From assembly GCA_964405375.1 (NCBI GenBank), contig CAYONQ010000020.1, positions 1 through 33,815 of the forward strand: a stretch of 33,815 nucleotides of DNA, given 5' to 3'. Below the pieces are notes generated by a model. The model saw only the letters and a list, made by a program, of their open reading frames with translations, was not told the DNA's origin and searched no databases. Origin of the DNA: CAYONQ01 sp964405375. GTDB lineage: Bacteria; Planctomycetota; Phycisphaerae; Sedimentisphaerales; Anaerobacaceae. Shown piece by piece: positions 21,845-29,662 of the stretch (position 1 is the stretch's first letter; each line of letters starts with the position of its first letter). A program made the position numbers and the translations under genes.

Positions 21845-22648
21845 ATGAATAAATGTTTTAGTGGATTGACAACGGTAAACGTGGAATTGACCAGCCGATG
21901 TAACAAAAACTGCTGGATGTGCGGCAGAAGAAAGATAGATAGAGAATATCCTGAGATTGCAATGCAATATGGAGACATGGATTTGGGTCTGGTTGGATCC
22001 ATTGCCAAACAACTGCCGGAAGGAATAGTAGTTCAATTTCATGATAATGGGGAACCGCTTCTGTATCCCGGATTCAAAGAAGCCGTCAGGTTGTTTAGGC
22101 GACAAATCAGATGCATGGATACAAACGGCAAATTAATAGTAGAAAGAGCCGGTGACATCATAGGAAACTTAGACACTTTAACGATATCTGCATTTGAAAA
22201 CGATGAGGAAGATGATGAACAATATGCACTTATTAAAGAATTTCTGAAAATCAAAGGTGATAAAAAGCCAAGCGTCGTAATACGGTGTCTGGGAAATATG
22301 GGCCTAAACAAATATAAAAAATTGGAATGTATCATTGCAACGAGAATACTGCATTCGCCGATGGGCAGTTTCAAATATAAGGGGAAAAATCCTACTGTTC
22401 CTGAAATAGGTATCTGCCTTGATTTACTCAGTCATTTAGTCATAAAAAGAGACGGCAAGGTCTCTATGTGTGTAAGGTTGGACCCTAAGGGGTTGGGTGT
22501 AATAGGAGACTGCACAGAGACTTCATTAGTTGATATCTGGAACAGTCCTAAAAGGAAAGAATGGATAAAGTATCACACAGAAGGCAGAAGGGATAAGGTG
22601 CCTTTGTGCAGCCACTGCGAATTTTGGGGGGTCCCAACTGGCTATTAA
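21845..22648 (+). CDS. Radical SAM/SPASM domain protein
   Basis: Radical S-adenosylmethionine enzyme of 267 residues. The cluster motif is CNKNCWMC (CxxxCxxC) in VELTSRCNKNCWMCGRRK near residue 18. Barrel motifs FHDNGEPLLYPGFKEAVRLF and MDTNGKLI follow. The C-terminal part is SPASM-like: KRDGKVSMCVRLDPKG, IGDCTETSLVDIWNSPKRKEW and the terminal CSHCEFWG, with several Cys for an auxiliary Fe-S cluster. Members of this class in glycan clusters are known or suspected to do radical dehydrogenation, epimerisation or rearrangement of sugars and cyclitols; here the substrate is unknown. Noticeably AT-rich compared with the pilus operon. Confidence 0.85.
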   Translation: MNKCFSGLTTVNVELTSRCNKNCWMCGRRKIDREYPEIAMQYGDMDLGLVGSIAKQLPEGIVVQFHDNGEPLLYPGFKEAVRLFRRQIRCMDTNGKLIVERAGDIIGNLDTLTISAFENDEEDDEQYALIKEFLKIKGDKKPSVVIRCLGNMGLNKYKKLECIIATRILHSPMGSFKYKGKNPTVPEIGICLDLLSHLVIKRDGKVSMCVRLDPKGLGVIGDCTETSLVDIWNSPKRKEWIKYHTEGRRDKVPLCSHCEFWGVPTGY

Positions 22649-22717
22649 TCATGGTTTTTCAAGCCGGATTTTATCTCTTGTTAAATATGTAGAGAGTTTG
22701 CAAATAGGGCAGTGACG

Positions 22718-24250
22718 ATGAACGTGGGGACAGCGGGGAAAATAAAGACGGCCGGTGCGTTGTCTGGGACTATAGACAGTCTTAAGAAAAACGGTAAAAG
22801 AATAGTTCAATGTCACGGCGTTTTTGATATTGTGCATCTCGGGCATATCCGTCATTTCAACTTAGCTAAAAAGGAGGGAGATGTTCTGGTTGTCACACTC
22901 ACAAAAGATAAATACGTTAAGAGGGGGCCGGGTCGCCCGATTTTCAATGAGAATCTGCGAGCGGAGACATTGGCATCGCTTGCTGTTACCGATTATGTGT
23001 GTGTCGTTGATTCGCCCACCGCTACTGAATCTATTAAGAGATTAAAGCCCGATGTCTATGCAAAAGGCCCTGATTACAGGGAAAAAGAAAGAGACATAAC
23101 CGGTAAAATTTACGAGGAAGAGGAGGCGGTGAAGTCGGTTGGAGGCCGGCTGCTGCTTACTGATGACATTGTGTTTAGCTCTTCCCAGCTAATCAATAAT
23201 TATCTTGATGTGTATCCTCCCGAAACTGTCAGGTATTTGAAGGCAATTGTAAAAAAATATTCGATAGATTTTATAACCGAAGGACTGTCTTCGCTTAAGA
23301 ATTTAAAGGTGTTGGTGATTGGAGACGCCATTATTGACCAATATCATTACTGCAGGCCGATGGGCAAATCTTCCAAGGAGCATTTGGTTGCTAATCAGTA
23401 CATATCGGAAGAATCATTCGCCGGGGGGGCTTTGGCAACGGCGAACAATGTGGGCAGTATCTGTGGGAAAGTTGATTTGTTGACCGTGTTAGGAGAAAAA
23501 GACTCCTTTCAACAGTTTATTCAAAGTCGATTGAGCTCTAACATTAATCCTGTTTTTTTCTATCGGCCTGGTGTCGAAACCATCATAAAAAGAAGGTTTG
23601 TCAGCGAGGGGGCCAATAGAAAATTGTTCGAAATCTGCTATATGAAAGATGATGATATTTCCAGAGAAGAGGAAACAAAAATAGCACGTCATCTTGAAAA
23701 AACAATCAGGGATTATGATGCGGTTGTTGTTTCTGATTTCGGGCATGGTTTGTTGACGAAGCGGATTATCGGGCTTGTTTGCTCGAAGGCCAAGTATCTT
23801 GCCTTGAATGTGCAGACGAACAGTGCAAATATCGGTTTTAATCTTGTGACTAAATATCCTCGTGCGAGTTGTGTGTGCATTGATGAAATGGAATTGCGTT
23901 TTGCCACTCATGATAGATTTAGTGATTTACGCGCGCACGCCAGGAATATTTACGACCAGCTTAAGTGTGAACATATTATTGTTACCCGCGGGTCAAATGG
24001 CTCTCTGAGCTATTCTGAGCCGGATGGTTTTCATAAGGCACCGGCTTTTTCATATCGTGTTATCGATGCAGTCGGAGCAGGGGATGCTTTCTTTGCTTTT
24101 GTGGCACCGTGCTTTGCATCAGGGATGCCACAGGATTTGGTTTCTTTTATCGGCAATGCAGTGGGTTCGCTGGCGGTTCAGATAGTCTGCAACAGGGAGC
24201 CCGTTGATTTAATACATTTAGTTAAATTTATTACGAGACTATTAAAATGA
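22718..24250 (+). CDS. HldE-like bifunctional sugar-phosphate nucleotidyltransferase/kinase with reversed domain order
   Basis: A two-domain enzyme of about 510 residues. The N-terminal domain (about residues 20-165) is a cytidylyltransferase-fold nucleotidyltransferase: QCHGVFDIVHLGHIRHFNLAKK, with the HxGH motif as HLGH, and FSSSQLINNY at its end. The C-terminal domain (about 190-505) is a PfkB/ribokinase-family kinase: VLVIGDAIIDQYHYC, FAGGALATANNV, VVVSDFGHGLL, IIVTRGSNGSL and the catalytic DAVGAGDAFFAF. E. coli HldE has the opposite order, kinase first. The reaction is likely kinase at C1 plus nucleotide transfer to a heptose-like phosphate, supported by the overlapping GmhA-like gene. 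ATG 22718 was chosen over GTG 22712. Confidence 0.88.
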   Translation: MNVGTAGKIKTAGALSGTIDSLKKNGKRIVQCHGVFDIVHLGHIRHFNLAKKEGDVLVVTLTKDKYVKRGPGRPIFNENLRAETLASLAVTDYVCVVDSPTATESIKRLKPDVYAKGPDYREKERDITGKIYEEEEAVKSVGGRLLLTDDIVFSSSQLINNYLDVYPPETVRYLKAIVKKYSIDFITEGLSSLKNLKVLVIGDAIIDQYHYCRPMGKSSKEHLVANQYISEESFAGGALATANNVGSICGKVDLLTVLGEKDSFQQFIQSRLSSNINPVFFYRPGVETIIKRRFVSEGANRKLFEICYMKDDDISREEETKIARHLEKTIRDYDAVVVSDFGHGLLTKRIIGLVCSKAKYLALNVQTNSANIGFNLVTKYPRASCVCIDEMELRFATHDRFSDLRAHARNIYDQLKCEHIIVTRGSNGSLSYSEPDGFHKAPAFSYRVIDAVGAGDAFFAFVAPCFASGMPQDLVSFIGNAVGSLAVQIVCNREPVDLIHLVKFITRLLK

Positions 24251-24867
24251 GAGGAAATGTTAGAGAGTATTTTGAGATATTAAAAGGTATGTTCGACGAG
24301 GTTATCGCTACGGGCTTACACGGTGAAGTATATCAGTTAGACGAGGCGATTGAAAATGCGGTGAGTATGATTGTCGAGCAGACAGAAGCCGGCGGGAAAG
24401 TCATATTTATTGGCAATGGTGCCAGCGCTTCTATTGCAAGCCATATGTTTACCGATTTTTGGAAAAATGCGGATATGCAGGCATTGGCTTTTAACGACAG
24501 CTCTCTGTTGACCTGTGTTAGTAACGATTATGGGTATGAATATGTGTTTGAAAAGCCAATCGAAATGTTTGCAAGGGCCGGTGATGTCTTGTTTGCAATC
24601 AGCAGTTCCGGCAGCTCTGAGAATATAATCAGAGCTGTACGGATGGCACAGGCAAAGAAATGTCACATTGTTACGCTCTCCGGTTTCAGCGAAGATAATC
24701 CACTTCGGCTCTTAGGAGATTTAAATTTCTATGTGCCTTATTCTTCGTATGGCCCCGTAGAGATTGTACATCATTCTATATGTCATTGTATTTTAGACAG
24801 CATTATTCGCAGCAAAGCCGAAAGCAAGACAGCAGAGGTTAAGACGTTGGAGTCCAGCAGATTATAG
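24247..24867 (+). CDS. gmhA: GmhA-like SIS-domain phosphosugar isomerase
   Basis: Likely converts sedoheptulose 7-phosphate to D-glycero-D-manno-heptose 7-phosphate, the first step of heptose activation. It is 206 residues, with the SIS fold: GGKVIFIGNGASASIASHMFTDFW, FNDSSLLTCVSNDYGYEYVFEKPIEMFARAGDVLFAISSSGSSENIIRAVRMAQ, and the C-terminal VEIVHHSICHCILDSI matching the His-containing helix of GmhA. The start overlaps the HldE-like stop by four bases (ATGA), so the two are likely made together. A DiaA-like regulator is an alternative for this fold but the neighbourhood argues for GmhA. No GmhB phosphatase gene is seen in the window. Confidence 0.85.
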   Translation: MRGNVREYFEILKGMFDEVIATGLHGEVYQLDEAIENAVSMIVEQTEAGGKVIFIGNGASASIASHMFTDFWKNADMQALAFNDSSLLTCVSNDYGYEYVFEKPIEMFARAGDVLFAISSSGSSENIIRAVRMAQAKKCHIVTLSGFSEDNPLRLLGDLNFYVPYSSYGPVEIVHHSICHCILDSIIRSKAESKTAEVKTLESSRL

Positions 24868-24930
24868 CGGCACACGATTCCCCGACGACTGAGAGTAATT
24901 CAATGTAACGGACGAGCAGAGGTTAAAGCG

Positions 24931-25920
24931 GTGGGCGAGAAATTTGCAGTAATCGGAAGCAACTCTTTCTCAGGAGCAAATTTTGTTGATTTTATTCTTC
25001 AGGAAGATGCGGAGGTTATTGGCATCAGCCGGTCTGCCGAGCCGAACCCGGTATTTCTCCCTTACAAAAAAAGGCAAAATCCGGCATTTAATTTCTATCG
25101 GCTGGATTTGAATTATGACTTGGATAGGATTATGGAGGTTATTTGTGCGTTTCGGCCTGATTATGTAGTAAACTTCGCAGCACAATCGATGGTGGCTGAA
25201 AGCTGGCAATATCCAGAACACTGGTTTCAGACGAATGTAGTGGCAGCCGTGAAATTCCACGACCAATTGCGCAGATGCGGTTTTCTTAAAAAATATGTTC
25301 ATATTTCCACCCCGGAAGTTTACGGCAATTGTGAGGGTTTGGTTAAGGAAAGCGCCGTCTATAATCCGAGCACACCCTACGCAGTCTCTCGAGCTGCAGC
25401 CGATATGAGTTTGATGACTTTTCACAAAACATATAATTTCCCCGTTGTATTCACTCGTGCTGCCAATGTGTATGGTCCCGGCCAACAACTTTACAGGATT
25501 ATCCCAAGAGCAATCCTGTATTTTTTGACAGGTAAAAAGCTGCAATTGCACGGCGGGGGGCGTTCCGTACGTTCCTTCATTCACATCAGAGATGTAGCGG
25601 ATGGGACGTTAAGAGCTGCACGAATTGCATCTGCCGGAGAAATCTTTCATTTTTCTACAGACGGGAACATATCGATTAGCTCTCTTGTACGGATGATTGC
25701 AGAGCGAATGAATGTTTCTTTCGAGGATGGCGTCGAGATTGCCGATGACCGACCTGGAAAAGATGCAGCGTATCTTCTCGACAGCACAAAGGCCAAAGAA
25801 GTATTAGGATGGGCAGATAAAATAGGTCTTGAGCAGGGCATTGAAGAAACAATCACCTGGGTCAGCGATAATTTGGGTGTGCTTAAAGAGCAACCTTTCA
25901 GCTACGTTCACAAGCAATAA
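24931..25920 (+). CDS. NAD-dependent nucleotide-sugar epimerase/dehydratase (extended SDR) with YxxxR in place of YxxxK
   Basis: Extended SDR of 329 residues, of the dTDP-glucose / GDP-mannose 4,6-dehydratase type. Rossmann motif FAVIGSNSFSGANFV (GxxxxxG variant), then DLNYDLDRIMEVICAFRPDYVVNFAAQSMVAESW, HISTPEVYG, TRAANVYGPGQQLYRIIPRA and GGGRSVRSFIHIRDVA. The active-site motif reads PYAVSR: the tyrosine is present but the usual lysine is arginine (CGA). The dehydratase Asp of TDE is Pro here (STPE), while Glu is kept. It may be a distinct subfamily with altered chemistry or an epimerase. The start is GTG at 24931; no better codon lies nearby. Specificity is not assignable. Confidence 0.85.
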   Translation: MGEKFAVIGSNSFSGANFVDFILQEDAEVIGISRSAEPNPVFLPYKKRQNPAFNFYRLDLNYDLDRIMEVICAFRPDYVVNFAAQSMVAESWQYPEHWFQTNVVAAVKFHDQLRRCGFLKKYVHISTPEVYGNCEGLVKESAVYNPSTPYAVSRAAADMSLMTFHKTYNFPVVFTRAANVYGPGQQLYRIIPRAILYFLTGKKLQLHGGGRSVRSFIHIRDVADGTLRAARIASAGEIFHFSTDGNISISSLVRMIAERMNVSFEDGVEIADDRPGKDAAYLLDSTKAKEVLGWADKIGLEQGIEETITWVSDNLGVLKEQPFSYVHKQ

Positions 25921-25939
25921 AATATAAGAAAACACCATT

Positions 25940-26920
25940 ATGCATATCTTGATAACAGGGGGCTGCGGTTATATCGGGACGGTTTTGACAAAACAGCTTC
26001 TGGAATTGGGGATGCGGGTTACCGTTGTGGATGCCATGTGGTTCGGCAATTATCTTCCCGAACATAAAAATCTAAAAGTTATCGAACAGGATATTCGCAA
26101 GATTGATGGTGTTGCGATGGACGGAGTAAATGCTGTTATACATTTGGCCAACGTTGCCAATGACCCCTGCGGCCGGCTAAATGCGAAATTGTCCTGGGAA
26201 GTGAATGTATTGGCGACTATGGGTCTGGTTGAATGCGCAATTAAACATAATGTGAAACAGTTTATTTACGCAAGTTCCGGAAGCGTATATGGGGTGAAAA
26301 AGGAGTCGAGGGTTACGGAGGAATTGCCTTTATTGCCTATTTCCGATTACAACAAAACCAAGATGATTAGCGAGCGCGTGGTGTTAAGTTACCGGGATTC
26401 GATTCTGGTCCAGTGTGTTCGTCCTGCCACGGTTTGCGGCTATTCCCCGAGAATGCGGCTGGACCTTTCCGTGAATATGCTGACGATGCAGGCGCTGGCA
26501 AATGGGAGGATTACCATTTTCGGAGGGCAGCAAACCCGCCCCAATATTCATATGAAGGATATGGTCGCTGTTTATTTGCATTTACTTGAATTAGGAGACA
26601 GCGCCTCGAACATTTACAATGCCGGATTTGAAAATATGTCGATTATGGAAATTGCAAAAAGGGTGACGGAGTTTGTGCCGGCTGAAATAGTTGTGGCTGA
26701 ATCTAACGACCCTCGTTCTTATCGTCTGGATTCCACTAAGTTACTTGGCACTGGCTTCCAGCCCAAATACTGCGTTTCCGACGGTATTTGTGATGTTATC
26801 GAGGCCTTTCAATCGGGAAAGCTGAAAGACGAAGATTGTTACTATAACATAAGAACAATGAAACAACTGACCTGTTTGAACGAGGAAAGTAGATGGGCCA
26901 AGAAATTAATTTACTCGTAA
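25940..26920 (+). CDS. NAD-dependent nucleotide-sugar epimerase/reductase (extended SDR)
   Basis: Extended SDR of 326 residues with an intact site: LITGGCGYIGTVL for NAD(P), VIHLANVANDPCGRLN, YASSGSVYG with the Ser, and YNKTK with Tyr and Lys. NIHMKDMVAVYLHLLELG and the C-terminal substrate region follow. Members include UDP-sugar 4-epimerases, HldD-like epimerases and 4-ketoreductases. The GmhA and HldE homologues upstream make a heptose epimerase or tailoring enzyme plausible, but this is inference. The last 28 bases overlap the methyltransferase gene, a sign of coupling. Confidence 0.88.
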   Translation: MHILITGGCGYIGTVLTKQLLELGMRVTVVDAMWFGNYLPEHKNLKVIEQDIRKIDGVAMDGVNAVIHLANVANDPCGRLNAKLSWEVNVLATMGLVECAIKHNVKQFIYASSGSVYGVKKESRVTEELPLLPISDYNKTKMISERVVLSYRDSILVQCVRPATVCGYSPRMRLDLSVNMLTMQALANGRITIFGGQQTRPNIHMKDMVAVYLHLLELGDSASNIYNAGFENMSIMEIAKRVTEFVPAEIVVAESNDPRSYRLDSTKLLGTGFQPKYCVSDGICDVIEAFQSGKLKDEDCYYNIRTMKQLTCLNEESRWAKKLIYS

Positions 26921-27552
26921 ATTATCCAAAAGGCAGGCGAAACGTAAAGGAGCGTGGTGCTGCAAAAACAGAAGAAGACATCGCTATTGCGAGAAAGTTC
27001 GGCAAGGAATTCTTTGATGGAGACCGAAGGCACGGTTATGGAGGATACTATTATACCCCAAGGTTCTGGCAACCTGTGGTGCCTGACTTCCAGAAACACT
27101 TTGGGCTTGGTTCTTCCGGTTCCGTTCTCGATGTCGGCTGTGGCAAAGGATTTATGCTTCATGATATGGTGGAACTTATTCCCGGCATTACGGTAAAAGG
27201 TGTTGACATTTCCGAATATGCGATTGAAAACGCGATTGAAGACATGAAGCCATACGTTCAGGTGGCCGATGCCAGAAAACTTCCGTTTGAGGACAATTCC
27301 TTTGATGTCGTAATTTCAATTAACACGGTTCATAATCTGCAGCGAGACCAGTGCGCACAATCGCTGAAAGAAATTGAGCGAGTTAGTCGAGGTAAAAGCT
27401 TTGTTACGGTTGATGCATACAGTAACGACGAAGAGAAACAACTGATGTTGGATTGGAATCTTACTGCCAAAACAGTTATGCACGTTGACGAGTGGAAGGC
27501 GTTTTTTGATGAGGTTAGATACAGCGGTGACTATTATTGGTTTATGCCGTAA
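26893..27552 (+). CDS. Class I SAM-dependent methyltransferase
   Basis: Small methyltransferase of 219 residues. SAM-binding motif I is VLDVGCGKGFMLHDM (about 77), then GVDISEYAIENAIEDM (motif post-I), VADARKLPFEDNSFDVVISINTVHN (motifs II/III region) and LKEIERVSRGKSFVTVDAY. It is a Methyltransf_11-type fold with a basic N-terminal extension (KGRRNVKERGAAKTEED) and the GYGGYYYTPRFW segment. It probably methylates a sugar or its nucleotide derivative in this pathway; acceptor and position are unknown. GAGGAAAG upstream is the ribosome site, inside the end of the SDR gene. Confidence 0.86.
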   Translation: MGQEINLLVNYPKGRRNVKERGAAKTEEDIAIARKFGKEFFDGDRRHGYGGYYYTPRFWQPVVPDFQKHFGLGSSGSVLDVGCGKGFMLHDMVELIPGITVKGVDISEYAIENAIEDMKPYVQVADARKLPFEDNSFDVVISINTVHNLQRDQCAQSLKEIERVSRGKSFVTVDAYSNDEEKQLMLDWNLTAKTVMHVDEWKAFFDEVRYSGDYYWFMP

Positions 27553-27587
27553 TGCTAAAGGGAGTGGCTTTTGCTCTTTAATTTTCA

Positions 27588-28574
27588 ATGGTAACGTCTG
27601 TTAAAGAAAATACTGTCGTTGCAGTGGAATTGCTGCGGCAAATGAAAAGGATACGCTTCGTAGAAGAAACAATCGCCGAGCGTTATTCCGAATGGAAGAT
27701 GCGATGTCCTACGCACTTATGCACAGGTCAGGAGGCCATTGCGGCGGGTGTGTGCCTTGGGCTGCGAGATGATGATTTTGTAGTCAGTTCCCATCGTGCA
27801 CACGGACATTATCTTGCCAAAGGCGGCGACCTCAACAGGATGATTGCAGAAATCTATGGCAAAAGCACTGGCTGTTCTGCAGGCAAAGGCGGCTCAATGC
27901 ACCTGATAGACAAAAGTGCAGGTTTTATGGGAAGCACCGCCATTGTGGGTGGGACTATAGCCATCGCCACAGGATTGGCACTTTCTATTAGGCTGCATAA
28001 CACAGACCAGGTAAGTTGCGTGTTCCTGGGTGATGGTGCCGTCGAAGAGGGCGTATTTTATGAATCTCTAAATTTTGCTGCATTAAAAAAACTGCCTGTG
28101 TTGTTTATCTGTGAGAACAATCTCTACTCAGTTTATTCACCTCTTTGGGTTCGTCAGCCCCCTGGCCGCAAGATTAGTGAAATGGTTGAATCAATAGGAG
28201 TATCGGCCGAGCAGGGTGATGGGAATAACGCAATCGAAGTTTATAAAAAGGTAACTACTGCTGTTGAATCGATTCGTAATGGTAGTGGACCTCGCTTTTT
28301 CGAATTTGCAACTTATCGATGGCGGGAACACTGCGGCCCTAATTTTGACAATGATATTGGTTATCGAACGGAACAAGAGTTCCTCCACTGGGAAAAGCAA
28401 GACCCCATACTCGCACTTGAATCTTCGTTGCTTGATAACAATCTCATTTCGCAACCGGAGATAGAAATAATGGAGGCCTCCTTACGGCGGGAAGTTAATG
28501 AAGCTTTTGAATATGCCGAGGCATCCGCTTTTCCCGAGACCGACGAAGCATTTACTGGTCTGTATAATAGCTAA
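27588..28574 (+). CDS. TPP-dependent dehydrogenase E1 alpha-like subunit (PDH/acetoin type)
   Basis: Alpha subunit of a thiamine-diphosphate enzyme of the pyruvate/acetoin dehydrogenase E1 family, 328 residues. Motifs: RMKRIRFVEE-like start (QMKRIRFVEETIAERY), PTHLCTGQEAIAAGVC, SSHRAHGHYLAKGG, GKGGSMHL, and the TPP motif GDGAVEEGVFYESLNFAALKKLPVLFICENN, which has the GDG...NN spacing. The beta subunit follows after 12 bases. No lipoyl E2 or E3 gene is present, so this is not a normal PDH operon. In a sugar cluster the pair may transfer a 2-carbon acyl unit from a 2-keto acid to a keto sugar; this is inference. Confidence 0.93.
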   Translation: MVTSVKENTVVAVELLRQMKRIRFVEETIAERYSEWKMRCPTHLCTGQEAIAAGVCLGLRDDDFVVSSHRAHGHYLAKGGDLNRMIAEIYGKSTGCSAGKGGSMHLIDKSAGFMGSTAIVGGTIAIATGLALSIRLHNTDQVSCVFLGDGAVEEGVFYESLNFAALKKLPVLFICENNLYSVYSPLWVRQPPGRKISEMVESIGVSAEQGDGNNAIEVYKKVTTAVESIRNGSGPRFFEFATYRWREHCGPNFDNDIGYRTEQEFLHWEKQDPILALESSLLDNNLISQPEIEIMEASLRREVNEAFEYAEASAFPETDEAFTGLYNS

Positions 28575-28586
28575 AGGATAAGGAAG

Positions 28587-29639
28587 TTGGTTTATACCTT
28601 TGCAGAGGCAATTAACGAAGCACTTGTCCAGGCGATGGAAACCGATGAATCTGTTATCTGCTATGGATTGGGCGTTGATGACCCCAAGGGTGTGTTCGGT
28701 ACGACACTGAGATTACAAGAAAGATTTGGCAGGGAGCGTGTTTTTGATACTCCTACCTCAGAAAACGCAATGACAGGTATTGGTATAGGTGCTTCGTTAA
28801 ATGGTATCAGGCCGGTTATGAGCCACCAGAGGGTCGATTTTTTCCTGCTGGCAATGGACCAGTTGGTGAATAACGCAGCAAAATGGCATTATATGTTTGG
28901 GGCCCAGGTTTCTGTTCCTATCACCATTCGTTTGGTTATCGGTCGTGGTTGGGGGCAGGGCCCTACTCACTCACAAAGTCTGCAGGCCTGGTTTGCGCAT
29001 ATTCCGGGCATTAAGGTCGTGATGCCGGCTTTGGCAGCCGATGCCAAGGGGTTGTTACTTTCAAGTATTTTTGACGATAATCCCGTTGTGTTTCTTGAGC
29101 ACAGATGGCTGCACAACCTCGAAGGGCAAATCCCTGAAGGGGATTTTAGAGTCCCCATAGGAAAGGCACAGCGCTTAAATGCGGGCGATGACATAACCAT
29201 CGTATCGTTTTCTTATATGACCGTCGAGGCACTGCACGCTGTCGAGTTTTTGGAAGAGCAAGGCATATCATGTGATTTGATAGATTTACGCTGCGTAAAA
29301 CCGATTGACTGGGAAATGGTGTTTTCCTCCGTCCGCAAAACAGGCAGACTGTTGGCCCTGGACACTGGACCAGCCCTGTGCTCGATTGCAAGTGAGGTTA
29401 TTGCGCGTGCGACTATGTCGTGCTTCGAGAGTCTAAAACAGCCTCCGCAGCGCTTGGCATTGCCGGATTTTCCCGCACCAACCAGCATAGCACTAACCAA
29501 GGTTTTTTATGAGCGAGCGGAAGACATTGCAGAATTAGTAGTAGAAATGCTGGACAAGAAACTACAGGCGAATGGTTTTAAAAAACGGCGGAATTTCCCG
29601 CATGATGTTCCAGGAGATTGGTTTAAAGGGCCATTTTGA
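28587..29639 (+). CDS. TPP-dependent dehydrogenase E1 beta-like subunit
   Basis: Beta partner of the upstream alpha subunit, 350 residues. It starts at TTG 28587 after AAGGATAAGGAAG; the frame begins MVYTFAEAINEALVQAMETDESV as in E1 beta proteins. It contains FDTPTSENAMTGIGIGASLNGIRPVM (with the conserved Glu), GRGWGQGPTHSQSLQAWFAHIPGIKVVMPALAADAKGLL, VFLEHRWLH, and the transketolase C-terminal part ITIVSFSYMTVEALHAVEFLEEQGISCDLIDLRCVKPID. The C-terminal tail ends DVPGDWFKGPF. Its stop overlaps the following methyltransferase frame. The rare TTG start may lower its expression relative to alpha. Confidence 0.93.
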   Translation: MVYTFAEAINEALVQAMETDESVICYGLGVDDPKGVFGTTLRLQERFGRERVFDTPTSENAMTGIGIGASLNGIRPVMSHQRVDFFLLAMDQLVNNAAKWHYMFGAQVSVPITIRLVIGRGWGQGPTHSQSLQAWFAHIPGIKVVMPALAADAKGLLLSSIFDDNPVVFLEHRWLHNLEGQIPEGDFRVPIGKAQRLNAGDDITIVSFSYMTVEALHAVEFLEEQGISCDLIDLRCVKPIDWEMVFSSVRKTGRLLALDTGPALCSIASEVIARATMSCFESLKQPPQRLALPDFPAPTSIALTKVFYERAEDIAELVVEMLDKKLQANGFKKRRNFPHDVPGDWFKGPF

Positions 29640-29662
29640 CAACGTTAAGCAGGAATAAAACC

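Noticed and set aside
27588..29639. Ordinary pyruvate dehydrogenase operon
   Set aside because: No E2 or E3 gene follows; the neighbours are methyltransferases and SDRs.
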